From Macropodus opercularis (lineage: Eukaryota; Chordata; Actinopteri; Anabantiformes; Osphronemidae): DNA of 64,000 bases. This document shows, one piece after another, positions 24,101 through 35,300 of the stretch. The DNA is taken from contig CM061092.1 of NCBI GenBank assembly GCA_030770545.1, positions 19,469,501-19,533,500 of the forward strand, given 5' to 3'. Numbering within the stretch: position 1 is the stretch's first letter; every line of letters starts with the position of its first letter. Position numbers and translations under genes: made by a program. The notes below the pieces were generated by a model. It was not told the DNA's origin and did no database searches. It saw only the letters and a list, made by a program, of their open reading frames with translations.

Positions 24101-26500
24101 GGGCTCTTTTCTATAAACAGTGTTATTTTACACCACTGTTGATGTCACACGGGAACGCTTTCCTTTCTCTTCTTCTTATTTTATGGTAAGTTTGCTGCGA
24201 CTGAAGTCTTCTGCGCTACTGATGCAGGCTGAGTTAAACTACAGCTTTCCTTTGAGCAATGCCACATTGATTGTTTTCTTTAAAAATCTAAATGCACTCT
24301 ATTTATGTAGGATGTTCCTTTTAGAAACAGTGGTAGGGACGACTGCTTTGCTTAAGGGAGAAGCGATATCACTTATGTCAGAGAGAGCGTGGACATGAAC
24401 AGCTTTTATTAGTTATTGCGTAACTACATTCTCCACAAATCACCTTAGTCCTTTCACATTAGTTGGGCCATCAGGAAGTCCTTCATTTCCTGCGCAGCAT
24501 TCAAACAGCCTGGCAGCGCCGCACAAAACAGCTTATCAAAATTCTGTATTACTAGAATACTAGAAATACCAGAATGGTATGTTATAATACAACTTAGTGA
24601 CCCTAGTCAGGCTACTAATGTTGCTTTTGCTGTTTTAGATATCGAGCGCTGACCTTGAGCGTTTGCTGTCCAAGGAGTTGCTGCTCTAAAATCTAAAAGT
24701 CACTTTGTAGCAGCTGTTTTTTCTGAACTGAACTAAACATTAGCAGATGAATGAAGTGTTCCTATTGAATTGCATTCAGGCAGAGACAGGACTGAGCGCT
24801 GCCTTTCCATGTTTACGGGCCTGTTTCAATGTGTCATTGTTTGAGTAACTGAACCAGTGTTTCTGACCTAATGATTTTCATCTGCTGTGGGGATATTATG
24901 GTTTTGGTAAAATGTCATTATAATCATATTTAGCCATTGCTGTCAGCAACTGCTGGTAAATTCATTACTGGAAATTAATATGTTTTCCTATGCAAAACTA
25001 TACCATGAATAAACAAGCTATACCACTCAGTCTGTTTCTTCATTTCCACATAAACAGTCTTCAGCACCAGTTTTAGCAGTAGTCTCAATCCATGTGTTTC
25101 CTTTCAGAAACCTGCACAGCAGCGTTGCAGCTTCTGTTAATACAGCGGCGTGATGTCACTTTTCAAAGACTTTAGTTTGGCACAGAATCCTCCTGCCACA
25201 ATAAGTGCAGAGACACTGGAGGGAACGTTCAGTTTGTACAACAACCTCCCACATGTAAATACCACGCAAACAAGCCCACTCTGCCCACACGGCCTTATGG
25301 GTAGAGCTGCTGCCATGCGCACTGCATGCAGCGCAGGGGGGCTCGTGTTAGAAGACACTTTACTGTCTCAAAAACAGCAAAAGCACAAATAATGCCGAAC
25401 TAAAGACAGTATCATAGCACATGAATGCAGATCCAGCATTGCACCACTGTGAAACACTAACTCTGACCTTTCCGTGCATGGGTTCTGTGAGGGGCACTGC
25501 CATGCTTCATGCTTCACCAGAGGTTTGGAAACACCTGCGGTTTTCTCTAATGAAGGTGTTTGGACCTGGACACCTCCTGAAGAGGAGGAGGACCCAGGAC
25601 AGGCCTGTTTCTCCACTGGCTTGGGGTCGTTCGTGAGTTGTGAGGATTTGCTAAAGCTCAATCGTTTTTATGCCTAATATCTCGCAGGCATTGATCTTAA
25701 CATCTACTTCTAATGTGTAGTATACTTACGAAATGTTTTTCTGTTCATTTTTACCTTGGCCACTGTGAAATTCATTGATTGGCTCCAATTCAAAGCTGCT
25801 CTATGTGGGATTTGTTGGGTTTAGTTGTGTCAGGTCTTAAACCTCAGTGTAAAGAGCCTGGAGATAACTGATGTTGTGAATTGGAGCGATATAAATACGA
25901 CTGTAGTTCTATGTAAGCATTTAAACGCAGCATTAAATGACTGAGCAGCTTTCTGCTCCTCTGGCTTTTATTAAAACATGTATTATGCCTGTTTAAACAG
26001 CTTTGTGAGACCAGTGCTACCAGTAAACTGCTACATTACTGCTGCCAGACAGCGACTAAAGCCGACGTGATTCTCCTGAAGTAGCGTTTCTACCTCGGTT
26101 TTACCCTATGACGCTCTGACTCTCACTCCAGTATTACTGAATGTAATCCTTTCTACTCATTTAAACCAACTAATGGGACTTTAAAGTGATTTCCTTTGTA
26201 AACATGTTCAACCATATAGTCCAAGCTGTTATGATTTCCTCATTTCAAACTTCATTCAACATTCTCTCCAGAAAGAAAGTTTGATTTGACACAGTTCACT
26301 CAGTCATGTTCTCCATGTGGACATTTTTGAATCTTTTACAGAGAAAACAACCTTTTTCTTCTTCTTTAGCAGTGACGTCACGTCAACAGTCTTCCCCAGG
26401 TTGTGTCAATATTGGTGCATTTTGGCTTTTCATTAGCTGTAGCACATAATCATCCAAATTAAAATAAACAAGTGTTTGAAATACATCAGTGTGTGTAATG
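18132..26500. other. nfic 3' UTR and gene-poor intergenic region
   Basis: After the nfic stop codon no open frame here looks like a conserved protein. The first part is presumably nfic 3' UTR (NFI genes often have long ones), but I cannot place its poly(A) site; several AATAAA/ATTAAA words occur without a decisive context. Around 22700-22830 a 'cagaatcagaatcacttatt' segment suggests a short retroposon tail. The rest is AT-rich unique-looking DNA. ORFs of 60-140 codons on both strands have no recognisable domains. Confidence 0.5.
25757..25915 (+). mobile_element. L2-type LINE 3' tail fragment, plus orientation
   Basis: The sequence 'tgattggctccaattcaaagctgctctatgtgggatttgttggg' through 'gagataactgatgttgtgaattgg' matches, in reverse orientation, the 3' tails at 2783-3200 and 27450-27560. 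It is a short 5'-truncated and diverged copy without coding capacity. Confidence 0.65.
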
Positions 26501-26539
26501 AATCTATGAGTTCTCCTCATATATTCATGTTGCACAGCG

Positions 26540-27443
26540 TGCGTTGGTCGATGAGGTGCTGACTAGAACGGACAAACCCGGACGCCTTGGTTAGTGTCTT
26601 AGGTGACTTTAACAATGTCTCCCACGAACCAACCAAATACAAACGGTTTATTCAGTGTCCGAGCAGAGAGGGAACGTGCTGGACGCTGCTGCTCCACCGT
26701 CAGCCGTGCTTATGGTGCCGTCCCTCACACTGGGCCGGTCCGACCACACCGTGGTGTCCGTGGGACCTGCACACAGGCAGAAGCTACTACTGACCCGCTG
26801 TGAGGACGTCTAGGAAGTGGACCAGTGAGGCTGTGGGGGACTCCAGGGGTGTCTAGGCTGGACAAACTGGGATGTTTGCAGGTCCACCACCGCCAGCCTG
26901 ACTGAGACACAGACACCGTGACATCCTGCATCAGCTTCTGTGAGGACAGGATCACCCCATCACCACCAGGGTGACTTACAACAACAACAACCCCTGGTTC
27001 ACAGCTCAACTCAGGCAGCTGAGGTCAGAGAAAGAGGCTGCGTTCAGGAGGACAAAGACAAACACAGAGAGGCTGAGCACAGATTCAGAAAGAAGGTGAG
27101 AAGAGCTAAATCAGCCCACGGAGAGAATAGAACAGCAACTCTCAACGACTCTGCCTCTGTCTGGAAGGGCTCAATAAGCAACTACGAGCCCAGAGCCCCC
27201 CACTCTGTGAACAGCCTGAACCAGTTCTACTGCTGCTTTGACAAGCGACCGACCCAACACCCCTCTCCCACCGACCAGCAGCAGCCCGGCCTCTCCCCCT
27301 CCACCCTGAAGCACTGTGCTGAGCAGCTGTCTGCACTGTTCACAGACATTTTAGCACCTCACTGGAGACCTGCCACGTGCCAGCCTGCTTCAAGACCTCA
27401 CCATCATTCCAGCCCCACAAAGCCAGGACAGGACTCAATGGCT
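26540..27443 (+). mobile_element. Rex1-like (CR1-clade) LINE, endonuclease and pre-RT part, degenerate
   Basis: The plus strand shows VLGDFNNVSHEPT near 26587 (the GDFN box of an apurinic endonuclease domain). Further along are RFRKKVRRAKSAH and SLNQFYCCFD at 27080-27240, and CFKT followed by a Pro/Lys-rich stretch near 27390, the order seen in Rex1/CR1-type LINE ORF2. Several stops and frameshifts interrupt it. The reading breaks at about 27443, where an opposite-strand L2 begins; the matching downstream piece reappears at 30030-30240. Confidence 0.7.
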
Positions 27444-30025
27444 ATTCACAGCATCAGTTATCTCAAGGCACTTTACAAGTGAGGTTTTAAGACCTGACAC
27501 AACTAAACCCAACAAATCCCACATAGAGCAGCTTTTAATTGTAGCCAATCAATAAATTGTACATTTTAATAGCAACAGAGGAAAAATTCTATAGAAGAAG
27601 AAACCTCCAGCAGACCCAGGATCAGTGTGGGAGAACATCTGCCTTGACCGGTTGGAGTGAAGGGACAGAGAAGACAGAAAAGAACAACAACAAGCAACAA
27701 CAGACTCAGGCAGGATGGTTGGACCAGCAGCTGAACACTGAGACACACGACTCTGAGTCTGACGATACCTGGAGATGAGAATAGAGAGAGACAGAAAGAG
27801 AGAAACACAACTAGGAAAGAACAGAGACAAAGTTAGTCACATGTGGACATGGAGGCATGTTAGTGGATGGAATAGATAGAAACCCAGAGGAGCTCAGTGA
27901 ATGAAGGAGGTTCCAGCATCTAAGCCTGTAGCAGCTGAACTAAGAGATGGATCAGAGAAACCAGAACCATCTGGAACCATCAGCTTTGTCAGAAAGGAAG
28001 GTTTCAGCCTAGTTTTAAAGCAGAGAGGGCGTCTGCTGCTAGAACCTGAACTGGAAGCTGGTTCCACATAGAGGAGCTTGGAGCTAAAGGCTCTGCCTCC
28101 CGTTCTACAGGTAGAAACTCTAGGAACCACCAGTAGACCAGCTCTGAGAAGCAAGGTTCTGTTGGAGCAGAAGGAGCCATGAGGTCTAAGACCAGATGGA
28201 GCTTTATTATGAAGAGCTGTGGAAGAGGAGGAGAATTTAATTCTATCCTTGATTTGACAGGACAGAGAAGCTAATGTAGGAGAAATGTGACGTCTCTTCC
28301 TGAGTCCAGTCAGACTCTGGCTGCAGCATTTGAATTAACTGGAGACTTTTAAAGAGTCACTGGTTCAAACTATGAGCAGGGAGACACAGTCGTCCAGCCT
28401 GGAGGAACTAATGCAGGGATTCATGTTTCAGCATCACTCTGTGACAGGATGCTCCTCATTTTAGCAACATTCCTCAGGTGGAAGTAGGAGGTTTAGAGAT
28501 TTCTTTAATATATAGTGTAAAGGACAGATCTTGGTCAACAATGACACGTCATCCAGAGTAACAATCTGATTCAATAATGAGTCTCTATGGTTTTTAGCAC
28601 CAATTATAATAACCTTTTATCTGAATTCAGTTGTAGAAAGTTATGGGACATCCAGGATTTGATGTCATTTAAACAAGTTTGAAGTTTGACTAATTGGTTT
28701 GTTTCCTCTGGTTTCATGGACAAATATAACTGAGTATCATCTGCATAGCAGTGAATATTTATAGAATGTTTTCTAATAATATTACCAAGAGGAGACATGT
28801 AAAGACTGAAAAGTATTGGACCAAGCACAGAACCCTGTGGAACAACAAAGATAATTCCTGTGCGGATGGAAGATTGATCATGAACATGAACAAACTGGAA
28901 TCTGTTCAACAGATAAGACTTAAACCATCCAGTGCTTTGCCTTTAATTCAACTATGTTCCAGTCTCTGTAGTAGAATCTTGTGATCTATCGTATCAAATG
29001 CTGAACTAAGATCTAACAGGACAAGGACAGAAACTAGACCATTGTCTGAAGCTGTGAGAAGATCATTAGTGACTCTAATCAGAGCTGGTTCTGTCTGTGA
29101 TGGATCTGAATCCTGACTGGAAATATTCATCCAGGTTATTTCTACGCAGGTGGTCACATAGTTGTTTAGCTACAATTAAATAAAGGGCAGATTAGATGTT
29201 GGCCTATAGTTTCTAGTTCTCTAGGGTCAGAGTAGGTTTATTCAGTAAAGGTTTGACCACAGCAACATTAAAGCCTGTGGTACGTAGCCTGTAACCAGAG
29301 ACTGGTTGGTTTGATTTAATATGGACGTGCTGATTAAGGGAAAAACTTCTTTGAGTCTAGTTGGGATTGAGTCTAAGAGACAAGTAGCTGATTTAGCAGA
29401 GTTAATTATTGAAGTTAACTCTGGGGGAAAACAGTTTAAGTCAGACATAGGTCTAACCAGCAGATCTAAGGCTGTTGGTTTTGGTTTATAACTTTTGTTG
29501 ACACATTCTGATAAATCTTTTCTCTAATGGTTCTGATTTTATTAGTAAAGAAATTCATAAAGTCGTTGCTGCTGAGATTTAAAGGGACACTAGGCTCAAC
29601 ACAACTATGACTCTTAGTCAGCCTGGCTACAGAGCTGAACAGAAACCTGGGGTTGTTTTGATTTTCCTCAATTAATGATGAATAGTATGTGATTCTAGCA
29701 GCACAAAGTGCTTTTTATATAGTATTAAACTGTTTTTCCATGCTAGACAGGATTCACCTCATTTGTTGACGCCACAATCTTTTTAGTTTTCGAGTCCTCT
29801 GCTTAAGGCTGCGGATCTGAGTTATACCATGGAGCCAACCTGCTCTGATTCACTGGCTTCTTCTTCAGAGGAGCAACAGTGTCTAAAATTGTAGCATCAT
29901 CAACAAGACAATCTACCTGCTCATGATTCAGATGACTGCTCTCCTCTGTGTAGCTACAAGGGAATGAGACAAAAGATGATGGAATCATCTCCTTAAATCT
30001 AACAACAGCATCATCAGATAAACAC
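27444..30025 (-). mobile_element. L2-type LINE inserted in antisense, decayed reverse transcriptase
   Basis: Minus-strand pieces in order from 30.0 kb downwards: IPSSFVSFPCSYTEESSH and LDTVAPLKKKPVN (29803-29988); SAKSATCLLDSIPTRLKEVF and VTGYVPQA (29242-29448); VLVLLDLSSAFDTIDHKIL (28948-29157); VPQGSVLGPILFSLYMSPLG and HCYADDTQLYLSMKPE (28604-28909), with the catalytic YADD box. The rest down to 27444 is 3' untranslated sequence ending in the L2 tail. The reading frames are broken by stops, so it is inactive. It splits a Rex1-like element. Confidence 0.8.
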
Positions 30026-30029
30026 CTGT

Positions 30030-30240
30030 GCCATGTGTAGGTGGACGACGGACTTCCTGACGGACAGACGGCAAGTCGTGAGGCTGGGGAAGCTCGTCTC
30101 TGACTCCAGGACCATCAGCACTGGATCCCCCCAAGGCTGCGTCCTGTCTCCCTGTTCACCGGGTCCCAGCCCCCCTCCCCCCTCATCCACTCTGCTGAGA
30201 CGCTCCTCCGTGCTACACACCTGAGCTCCGGTCACCTCTT
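30030..30240 (+). mobile_element. Rex1-like LINE, reverse-transcriptase continuation
   Basis: Plus-strand reading RWTTDFLTDRRQVVRLG then TISTGSPQGCVLSP is the SPQGCVLSP segment of a Rex1/CR1-type reverse transcriptase. It has the orientation expected for the continuation of 26540-27443, with about 100 codons of the RT missing between them, where the antisense L2 now lies. The frame is lost after the SPQGCVLSP block. Confidence 0.7.
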
Positions 30241-32324
30241 CATTTCCAGGTCTCAAATCCTGTTGTGTGAAGAAGTCGTGTCTAAGTGTAGCCATGTTTC
30301 TTATAACCCTGTTTTGTGCAGCCACGTTTGAGTTTCAGCTTTTTACCCGTCTGAGCCTTTGTTTGAAGGAGGTCTTAGTTTGTTCTAGTTTCTGTAACAA
30401 CTTGGTTTTCTTACCAACGGCTGAAAAGACAAGATAACCAAGATAAACAAGATAACTAAATGTCACAGAAGACAGGAACAACAAAACTTAGTGAACTGAC
30501 AAACTGGGTCAAACAGCTAAATAAGCAGAATAAACAGTACTACTAACAAAACACAACCCACAATAACGAGCGAAGAGAAGAGAGAGCAAAACAAACCAAA
30601 CCAAACCCGATCAGCAACTAAAACAACGTAAGACTAACAAACAACAACCACACTAGTTCAGCTTCTCGGCATGATTTTACGTTCGCTATTCAGTTAGTCG
30701 TCACATCATGCCCACGTTTCACCGCTGCTGAATGGGAAAAAATCCATTAGGCTCAGTGTTTAAATGGGATGTTATTACTATTAGTCTTCTAAATTCCATT
30801 AGGAATCTTCAGCAGTTCCTTTATGTCCTGTCTGCAAATGTAGGCTTAGCCCTGGTTCAGCTGTGAATCTTATTTCATACTCAACAAAGGATTTACCTGT
30901 GGACCTGGTTGGGGAACTAAGTGGAGCATCGTTTATGACCCAGTCTAACATTAGAACCTGCACTGAAAATGTAACCACCAATCAAAGCGTTGGCGTCCAG
31001 AACCTGCTGAAAGAACAAAACGCAGCATTCACAGCACAGCCAGACGTAGCCTTGGCCATGGAGGAGCTAAAGCTGCCTACAAGGAGGTTCTAGACATTCA
31101 GCATATGACCAACTGCAGGCCAACAGCGACAGCCCCCAGCTCGACCAACGTTGTTTCATCATTTAAGGACCTTCAATGTGGCTGCTATAATGTATGACAA
31201 GGTTTAAATCTGTTGCACTGTGACTTTTACAAACCCCATCTTATTTCATCCATAATCTGTCCGAAGCGTTGTTTGTGTGATTAGTCCCCCAACATCATCT
31301 CGTGCCTCACACATGCTCATGCGGTTTTCTGGGTTGTAATAATGACATTGTGCTCCAGCCTCCAGGCTTTAACTGTGTTTGTAACATTGCTACTGTTACA
31401 AACCCGGGTTTACGAGCTTCAAGAGGCTACAAACGAGACTGCGGCGTAGAGCTGAGAGGATTGCAGGGCTTCAACCTGCTGACATAACCTCCACCACTGG
31501 TCCGTCTGACTGACAGACAGACTGAGTTCTTTCCACAGGACTGAATTAACTGCTTTATTAAAAACCCAAAAAAGGAAAACACTACAGATAAGGAATGAAC
31601 AGAAAATCACTGGGAACATGGAAAACACAAAGAAAGCGTTTGACCTAATGTCACTCAGTTGAGAACCATCACTCAACATAACACCAACACACAATCACAA
31701 CATACCTCCACCAGCAACGTAACCGTCACGACACATGGAGGAGATATACAATATACAAGCAGACACAGGTGGAAGCGCTGGTCCCAGCAGGGAGCGCAGG
31801 GACATGGCTACCCTCACGCTGCCTTCCTCCCTGTCATCGCTAGAGGACCCGTATGTACAGAACATGTATTCTCATGCTTGCAAAATATTTAGGCAGGGAA
31901 AAATGATCAAAAACTACAGTCAGGGGTAAAATGCTCCCTTCCCATATGTCCCTCATAAACAAAGTTTGGTTTTTAGTGGCTGCTGGAGAACTTGAATGGG
32001 GCCTAAGGCAGAGGAATCATGAAGCATGAAGCCTTCTCCAGCCCTCTGCCAGGGTCGGTCAACCCATTTCCACATCACAGTGAAACGGCAGCTTCTGCCG
32101 CCAACCAGTAGGTGGCGATGCTGAACCGTCACGTGCTTATCATAGCCGAGAAGAGGAAGACACACGTTCTGCTTCCGTTTCCAGGAAATGTTGAATCTGT
32201 TGGCGGCTGAAAAGCGCCAACGCCAGAGGCACCAACAAACGGTGGCGTGTGTGACGGACGCCAGTGTCCGCGGTTCTGTCTCTGCCTGACCGAGCCGCTC
32301 CTCCGCTGGAGCTCGCTTTGCCCC
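30241..32324. other. Intergenic region and sass6 upstream sequence
   Basis: No recognisable protein is encoded. 30420-30660 is low-complexity (aacaaac/gataac words). The last 200 bases before the sass6 ATG are more GC-rich, contain a CACGTG E-box at 32130-32135 and probably hold the sass6 promoter and 5' UTR. No TATA box is obvious, as expected for a housekeeping-type gene. The ORFs at 30863-31093 and 31735-31929 have no domain I can identify. Confidence 0.45.
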
Positions 32325-35300
32325 ATGGAGACGCTCTTCAACAAGGTGCTGCAGGTGAACGTGAGGTGCAGGGACTGTGAGGAAAGGTGAGACTGACGCC
32401 AGTTAGCCGAAAGTTAGCCGCCACTGCCGAGTCTACGCCGGCGGCTTTGTTTAGTTCTGAGATGAAGCGGTCGTTAAATAGTGCGCCCCGCATAACGATG
32501 TGAAGCCGAGATGTTGACGTCACACCGAACCGAGCCTGGTGCCCTTTACGCCACACACGTCCACGGACCGTGGAAAACCCAGTTTATCTGAAAACTTAAC
32601 GGGCAGGTCGATGTGTCTTCCTTCATGTCAACTCGACCGTTCAAGAGAAAGACTGAGCAGCAGCTGGTCCAGTCTCCACCTGAGACTGATGGGGTCAGAC
32701 GGTGACAGCACGAAGTCCTAGAAACCAGAACCGGCCCAAAACTGTTGCTGTAAGCAAAGTCCACGGTCCGAGGGCGAACCGGCTCCAGTCAGACTGGATG
32801 CGACCACTTATCTCCTCGGCTGTTTGGCATTTTTTTGTCTGCGATCATATGTCAGATAATGAGAGAAAAATGTCCCCAATGTGTGAAATGTCAACACTAA
32901 TATGTGTTTGCAAGACATTTGATCAGATATTCAACTATAGTCACACTATGCTGACGCAGGGTTTTGAGCTCTGAGCTTCTCAGTCAAACCTGGCTTGAAG
33001 CATCTGTAGCTTTGTTGGTTTCATGACCAACGACAGACACAAACACCAAAAAGCCCTTCACCCCTCAATGTGAACATACATAGGGATCAAACATGCCGCT
33101 GCCAGAAACACTAAACAACCCTCTGGTTATAAATGTGTCCTGAAGTTTATGCAGGTGCCTTCAAGCCCAACAGCTCCCAGGACATTTGTGCTCTGGAAAG
33201 ATGGCAAGAAGGATGCATTCACTGGCTGAGGCGCTTGACGATGTGATGCTCTGAGAGCGAAGATGAGGAGAAATCTGCTGCTTCTTCAGAAGATGAGGTC
33301 GACCACTCGAGACACGAAGCAACGCGTGGCCTTGGCTGACGAGGCAGGACGGACCGTACTTTGTGCTACAATGCCTCTCTACCGATATAGTCAGATCAGT
33401 GCTAACATCCGCTTTGACGACGGGCCGCTTCAGAAATGACAAGCGTCCTGTGGGAAAAGTGGGTGACTCGCTCCCCCTCTTGTTCAATCCAGGGCTTGAT
33501 GTGTGTGTTGACGAGCAGCTTGTTGCTTTCAAGGGACGCTGTGGATTTCGACGAGATATGGCCAACAAGCCTGCCAAGTATGGGATTAAAATCAACTTTT
33601 ATTGTTTTTTAACATCTTTTCGGGAGGGAAGAATATGCTTCTTTTGAGCACAGACCATAGCGAACCAGGACTTGACGATGGAGTAAAGCTAAGGCCCAAC
33701 GCCATCTTGGACTACAATAGGTGTAAAGGTGGGTGGATAACCTGGACCCTGGCGCTTTTCTGTCATCTCCTGGATGTCTCTGCATACAGTGCCTTCATCC
33801 TGAGTGGACCAAAGGAGGGCGTTCCTGGAAGAGCTGGGCCACACGCTGGTGACCCCAGCTATCGCAAGGCGGCCTTGTCCCCCACGTTCATCAGCTGCTG
33901 CTGATAAACTATTGTTTGCACATCCTGTGGCTGTTAAATAATTAAAAATAAATTAATACTTTATGCTCAATACAAGAACGGATTCTAGTTAATATATTTA
34001 TGCAGTGAAAGTAACAACAGATAAAAAATAGAATTACAGTTCATTCTGATTGTGGCCATATTTGGCCACAAACTCGCTGAGAGGGAGTTTTTTATATTTT
34101 GCTTTCCCTGCAAAAAAATAACAATGCATAAAAGTTAATGTTTGTGTTAATTTGTTGCATATGTGGTATGACTGCCCCGTATGACACAAAAATCACCTTG
34201 GCACTGAGAATATAGTGTATAATATATTCATTGTTGTATTTCTTGCTATTGTCTGCTGTGCAAAGAAACTGCTATTATATATTTAACCCTCTGCAGCCTT
34301 CGAGGGGTCAATCGACTCCACTGATAACTAGGGGGCTCTAAGCTCAGAAACACACACCAGGGTTGGATCAAACAGCCTTGGTGGGTGTTACATTTAAGCA
34401 ATGAACACGTGTGGGTCTATGATGAACAAGTTCATCCAACCGTCCATCTAGATGAAGCGTGTTGGGATTTCTCGTCCGTCTGCGGCTGTTTTATTCAACC
34501 CATGTGTGGTTTTTGAGCTTAGGGCATCATCTTGACATCCTTGAAGGCTGCACAGGGGTTAAATGGTTAAATACTAAAAAATAAATTAATATTTTATACT
34601 CAATACAAGAACTGATTCTAGTTAACATATTTATGCAGTCAGTAACAAAAAACGTAAACAATCTAAGGTATAATTAAGCTCATTGTGGACATTTTTGGCC
34701 ACGAACAAGCTGAAAGGGTAGTTAAACAGAACAAGACCAGAGGGTTAAGTAGTTTCTATTTAGTTTTTGAACTCTGGTTAACTTGTGCCTCAAATATAAA
34801 TCTTGTTTCTCTTGTTGTGAGTTGAAATTGATTTTGCGTCAAAGTTGCATGCAAACAGCAAATAATGCAATTGTGTGAGTTTCCTGTTTTATTGTGTTGG
34901 TGGTATAATGGGATTACAAATGGTTGCTTTGTTTTCCCAGCTGTTGACGTAGTCGTGACATCTAGCAATTAAAACACACTGACTCCACAATATTTCCTTT
35001 AGTGTAGCAAAATAGTTATTTGTAGTTTTATACCTTCTGGATGTTAATATTTTTTACTAAAATGTCAGACTCATGCTAGCTATGACCAATTTTAGGTTTG
35101 TTCCAATAATATTTAATCTGCCAAACCTGTTGGGTATCATGACTGTTGTTGATACGATTCTTATGCATATTTGTTGTGCAGGAAAGCAAATGTCCGCGTC
35201 ACAATCGACCTTCAGTTGACAACAAGTCCGATACATAAGAGGGTGAGTAGTAATGTAAATAATTTCAGGAGTGGTCTTCAGTGTGGCACCTAAAATGAAA

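Larger units (their letters stand above)
33119..34744 (+). mobile_element. Decayed piggyBac element in sass6 intron 1
   Basis: Terminal inverted repeats CCCTCTGGT at 33119-33127 and ACCAGAGGG at 34736-34744 enclose a transposase relic (33160-33905). The right end is followed by TTAA (34745-34748), the piggyBac target site; the left flank is AACAA, a decayed form. The right half includes a roughly 156-bp direct repeat (33934-34089 and 34567-34723) with a TTAA-flanked miniature element (34283-34562) between the two copies. At about 1.6 kb it is shorter than a full piggyBac, so internal deletions have occurred. Confidence 0.75.

Noticed and set aside
26940..27482. 180-codon plus-strand ORF as a host gene
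   Set aside because: It is the decayed pre-RT part of a Rex1-like LINE and runs into the antisense L2 tail.
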